A DNA stretch of 7,279 bases from assembly GCA_045592225.1 (NCBI GenBank), contig JAZNUH010000081.1, positions 1-7,279 of the forward strand. Reading direction: 5' to 3'. A program made the position numbers and the translations under genes. Of this stretch, positions 6,513-7,279 are shown one piece after another (the stretch's first letter is position 1; each line of letters starts with the position of its first letter). Under the pieces are notes generated by a model. That model saw only the letters and a program-made list of their open reading frames with translations. It was not told the DNA's origin and did no database searches. Origin of the DNA: JAZNUH01 sp045592225. GTDB lineage: Bacteria; Bacillota; Clostridia; UMGS1883; UMGS1540.

Positions 6513-7279
6513 TTGAATAGATTTGACATAAATACCCTGCCCGAAAATGCTCATATTCACTTTATTGCCATAGGCGGAATAAGCATGAGCGGATTAGCTC
6601 AAATCCTTATAGGACAAGGGTTTCGCATAAGCGGTTCAGATACAAACAAAACACATATTACAGACCGTCTTGCCGCTATGGGTGCTACCATATACATAGG
6701 TCAGTCTGCCCGGAACATACAAAGCCCCGATTTAGTGGTATATTCGGCGGCAATTAAGCCGGATAACCCCGAATTTATGGCAGCAGAGCAAAAAAACATA
6801 CCCATGATTGACCGCGCAACCCTTTTGGGTGCGGTTATGAAGTCATATAAATTCCCTGTTGCAGTTGCGGGAACTCACGGCAAAACCACAACCACCTGTA
6901 TGATGGCGCACATTTTTCTTTCGGCACAGCTTGACCCCACCGTTTCAGTCGGCGGTGAATTACCTGCAATCGGTGGTAATATACGAGTTGGACAGAGCGA
7001 CTTTTTTGTTTGCGAAGCCTGTGAATATCACCAGAGCTTTTTGCGCTTTTTCCCATTTGTTAATATTATACTCAATATAGAGGCAGACCACCTTGACTAT
7101 TTCAGGGATTTAGACCATATTATCGAAACCTTTAACGCACTGGCAAAGCTGACACCAAATGGCGGCGCTGTTGCAGTAAACTATGACGATGAAAATGTAC
7201 GCATAGCCATTTCGGGTGTAGATAAACAAATTATAACCTGTTCGGTGAAGGAAGATGCTGATTATACCGCAAAGAACAT
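6513..7279 (+). CDS. murC: MurC, UDP-N-acetylmuramate–L-alanine ligase, 3' end cut off by the window edge
   Basis: The visible 255 residues are the N-terminal Rossmann domain and most of the ATP-binding domain of a Mur ligase (full length about 450-460 aa). MurC adds L-alanine to UDP-MurNAc in the cytoplasm, the first peptide step of peptidoglycan precursor synthesis. Motifs: HFIAIGGISMSGLA (16-29) for the UDP-sugar-binding fold, SAAIKPDNPEF (78-88), P-loop GTHGKTTTT (120-128, Lys124), EACEYHQSFL (168-177) with Glu171 as the likely metal ligand, and NIEADHLDYF (188-197). The EACEY block replaces the EADE of enterobacterial MurC. Mpl is less likely, because the motifs are of the MurC kind and Mpl is a Gram-negative recycling enzyme. 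The start is TTG with AAAGGA 9 nt upstream; an in-frame ATG at 6477 would add 12 residues, and a stop lies just before it at 6471-6473. Confidence 0.93.
   Translation, partial: MNRFDINTLPENAHIHFIAIGGISMSGLAQILIGQGFRISGSDTNKTHITDRLAAMGATIYIGQSARNIQSPDLVVYSAAIKPDNPEFMAAEQKNIPMIDRATLLGAVMKSYKFPVAVAGTHGKTTTTCMMAHIFLSAQLDPTVSVGGELPAIGGNIRVGQSDFFVCEACEYHQSFLRFFPFVNIILNIEADHLDYFRDLDHIIETFNALAKLTPNGGAVAVNYDDENVRIAISGVDKQIITCSVKEDADYTAKN

Noticed and set aside
1..7279. CRISPR array, insertion sequence, prophage or defence island
   Set aside because: I saw no spaced direct repeats, transposase motifs, integrase, or terminal inverted repeats; nearly all DNA is accounted for by conserved housekeeping genes.

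Overview
The window looks like an ordinary chromosomal housekeeping region from a spore-forming Firmicute, most likely a member of the Clostridia. The reasons are the conserved gene order spoVG – glmU – prs – pth – mfd, the presence of spoVG, Shine-Dalgarno sites of the AAGGAG/GGGAGG type, one TTG start, and A/T-rich intergenic regions with T-tract hairpin terminators. I cannot name a genus from this sequence.

Layout. At the left edge (1-372, + strand) is the 3' part of a small acidic helical gene resembling TerB-like proteins. It converges on mfd, and one hairpin with A and T tracts on its two sides (384-417) sits between them and overlaps the mfd stop codon. From 6317 down to 416 the minus strand carries spoVG, a short glmU, prs, pth and mfd. 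From glmU onward the genes are tightly packed: a 7-nt gap, a 2-nt gap, then a 4-nt ATGA overlap. The shine-dalgarno of prs is formed by the last codons of glmU. A T-tract hairpin (5985-6033) separates spoVG from the other four, so it may attenuate or split the operon. To the right, a 195-bp A/T-rich region (6318-6512) holds divergent promoter-like elements for spoVG (minus) and murC (plus). murC runs off the right edge.

How the genes fit together. GlmU and MurC act on the route to peptidoglycan precursors (UDP-GlcNAc and UDP-MurNAc-L-Ala). Prs makes PRPP for nucleotide synthesis, Pth recycles peptidyl-tRNA, Mfd clears stalled RNA polymerase and recruits repair, and SpoVG is a small nucleic-acid-binding regulator. 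This is a known growth and cell-envelope neighbourhood, not a mobile or defence island.

The most notable point is that the glmU gene encodes only the left-handed beta-helix acetyltransferase half (225 aa instead of about 450-460). It has its own strong ribosome binding site, an in-frame stop upstream and a complete acetyltransferase active site. The uridylyltransferase domain is therefore absent from this locus and must be supplied elsewhere if the cell makes UDP-GlcNAc by the usual route. I saw no CRISPR array, insertion sequence, tRNA or rRNA, and no clear evidence of a wholly new system.
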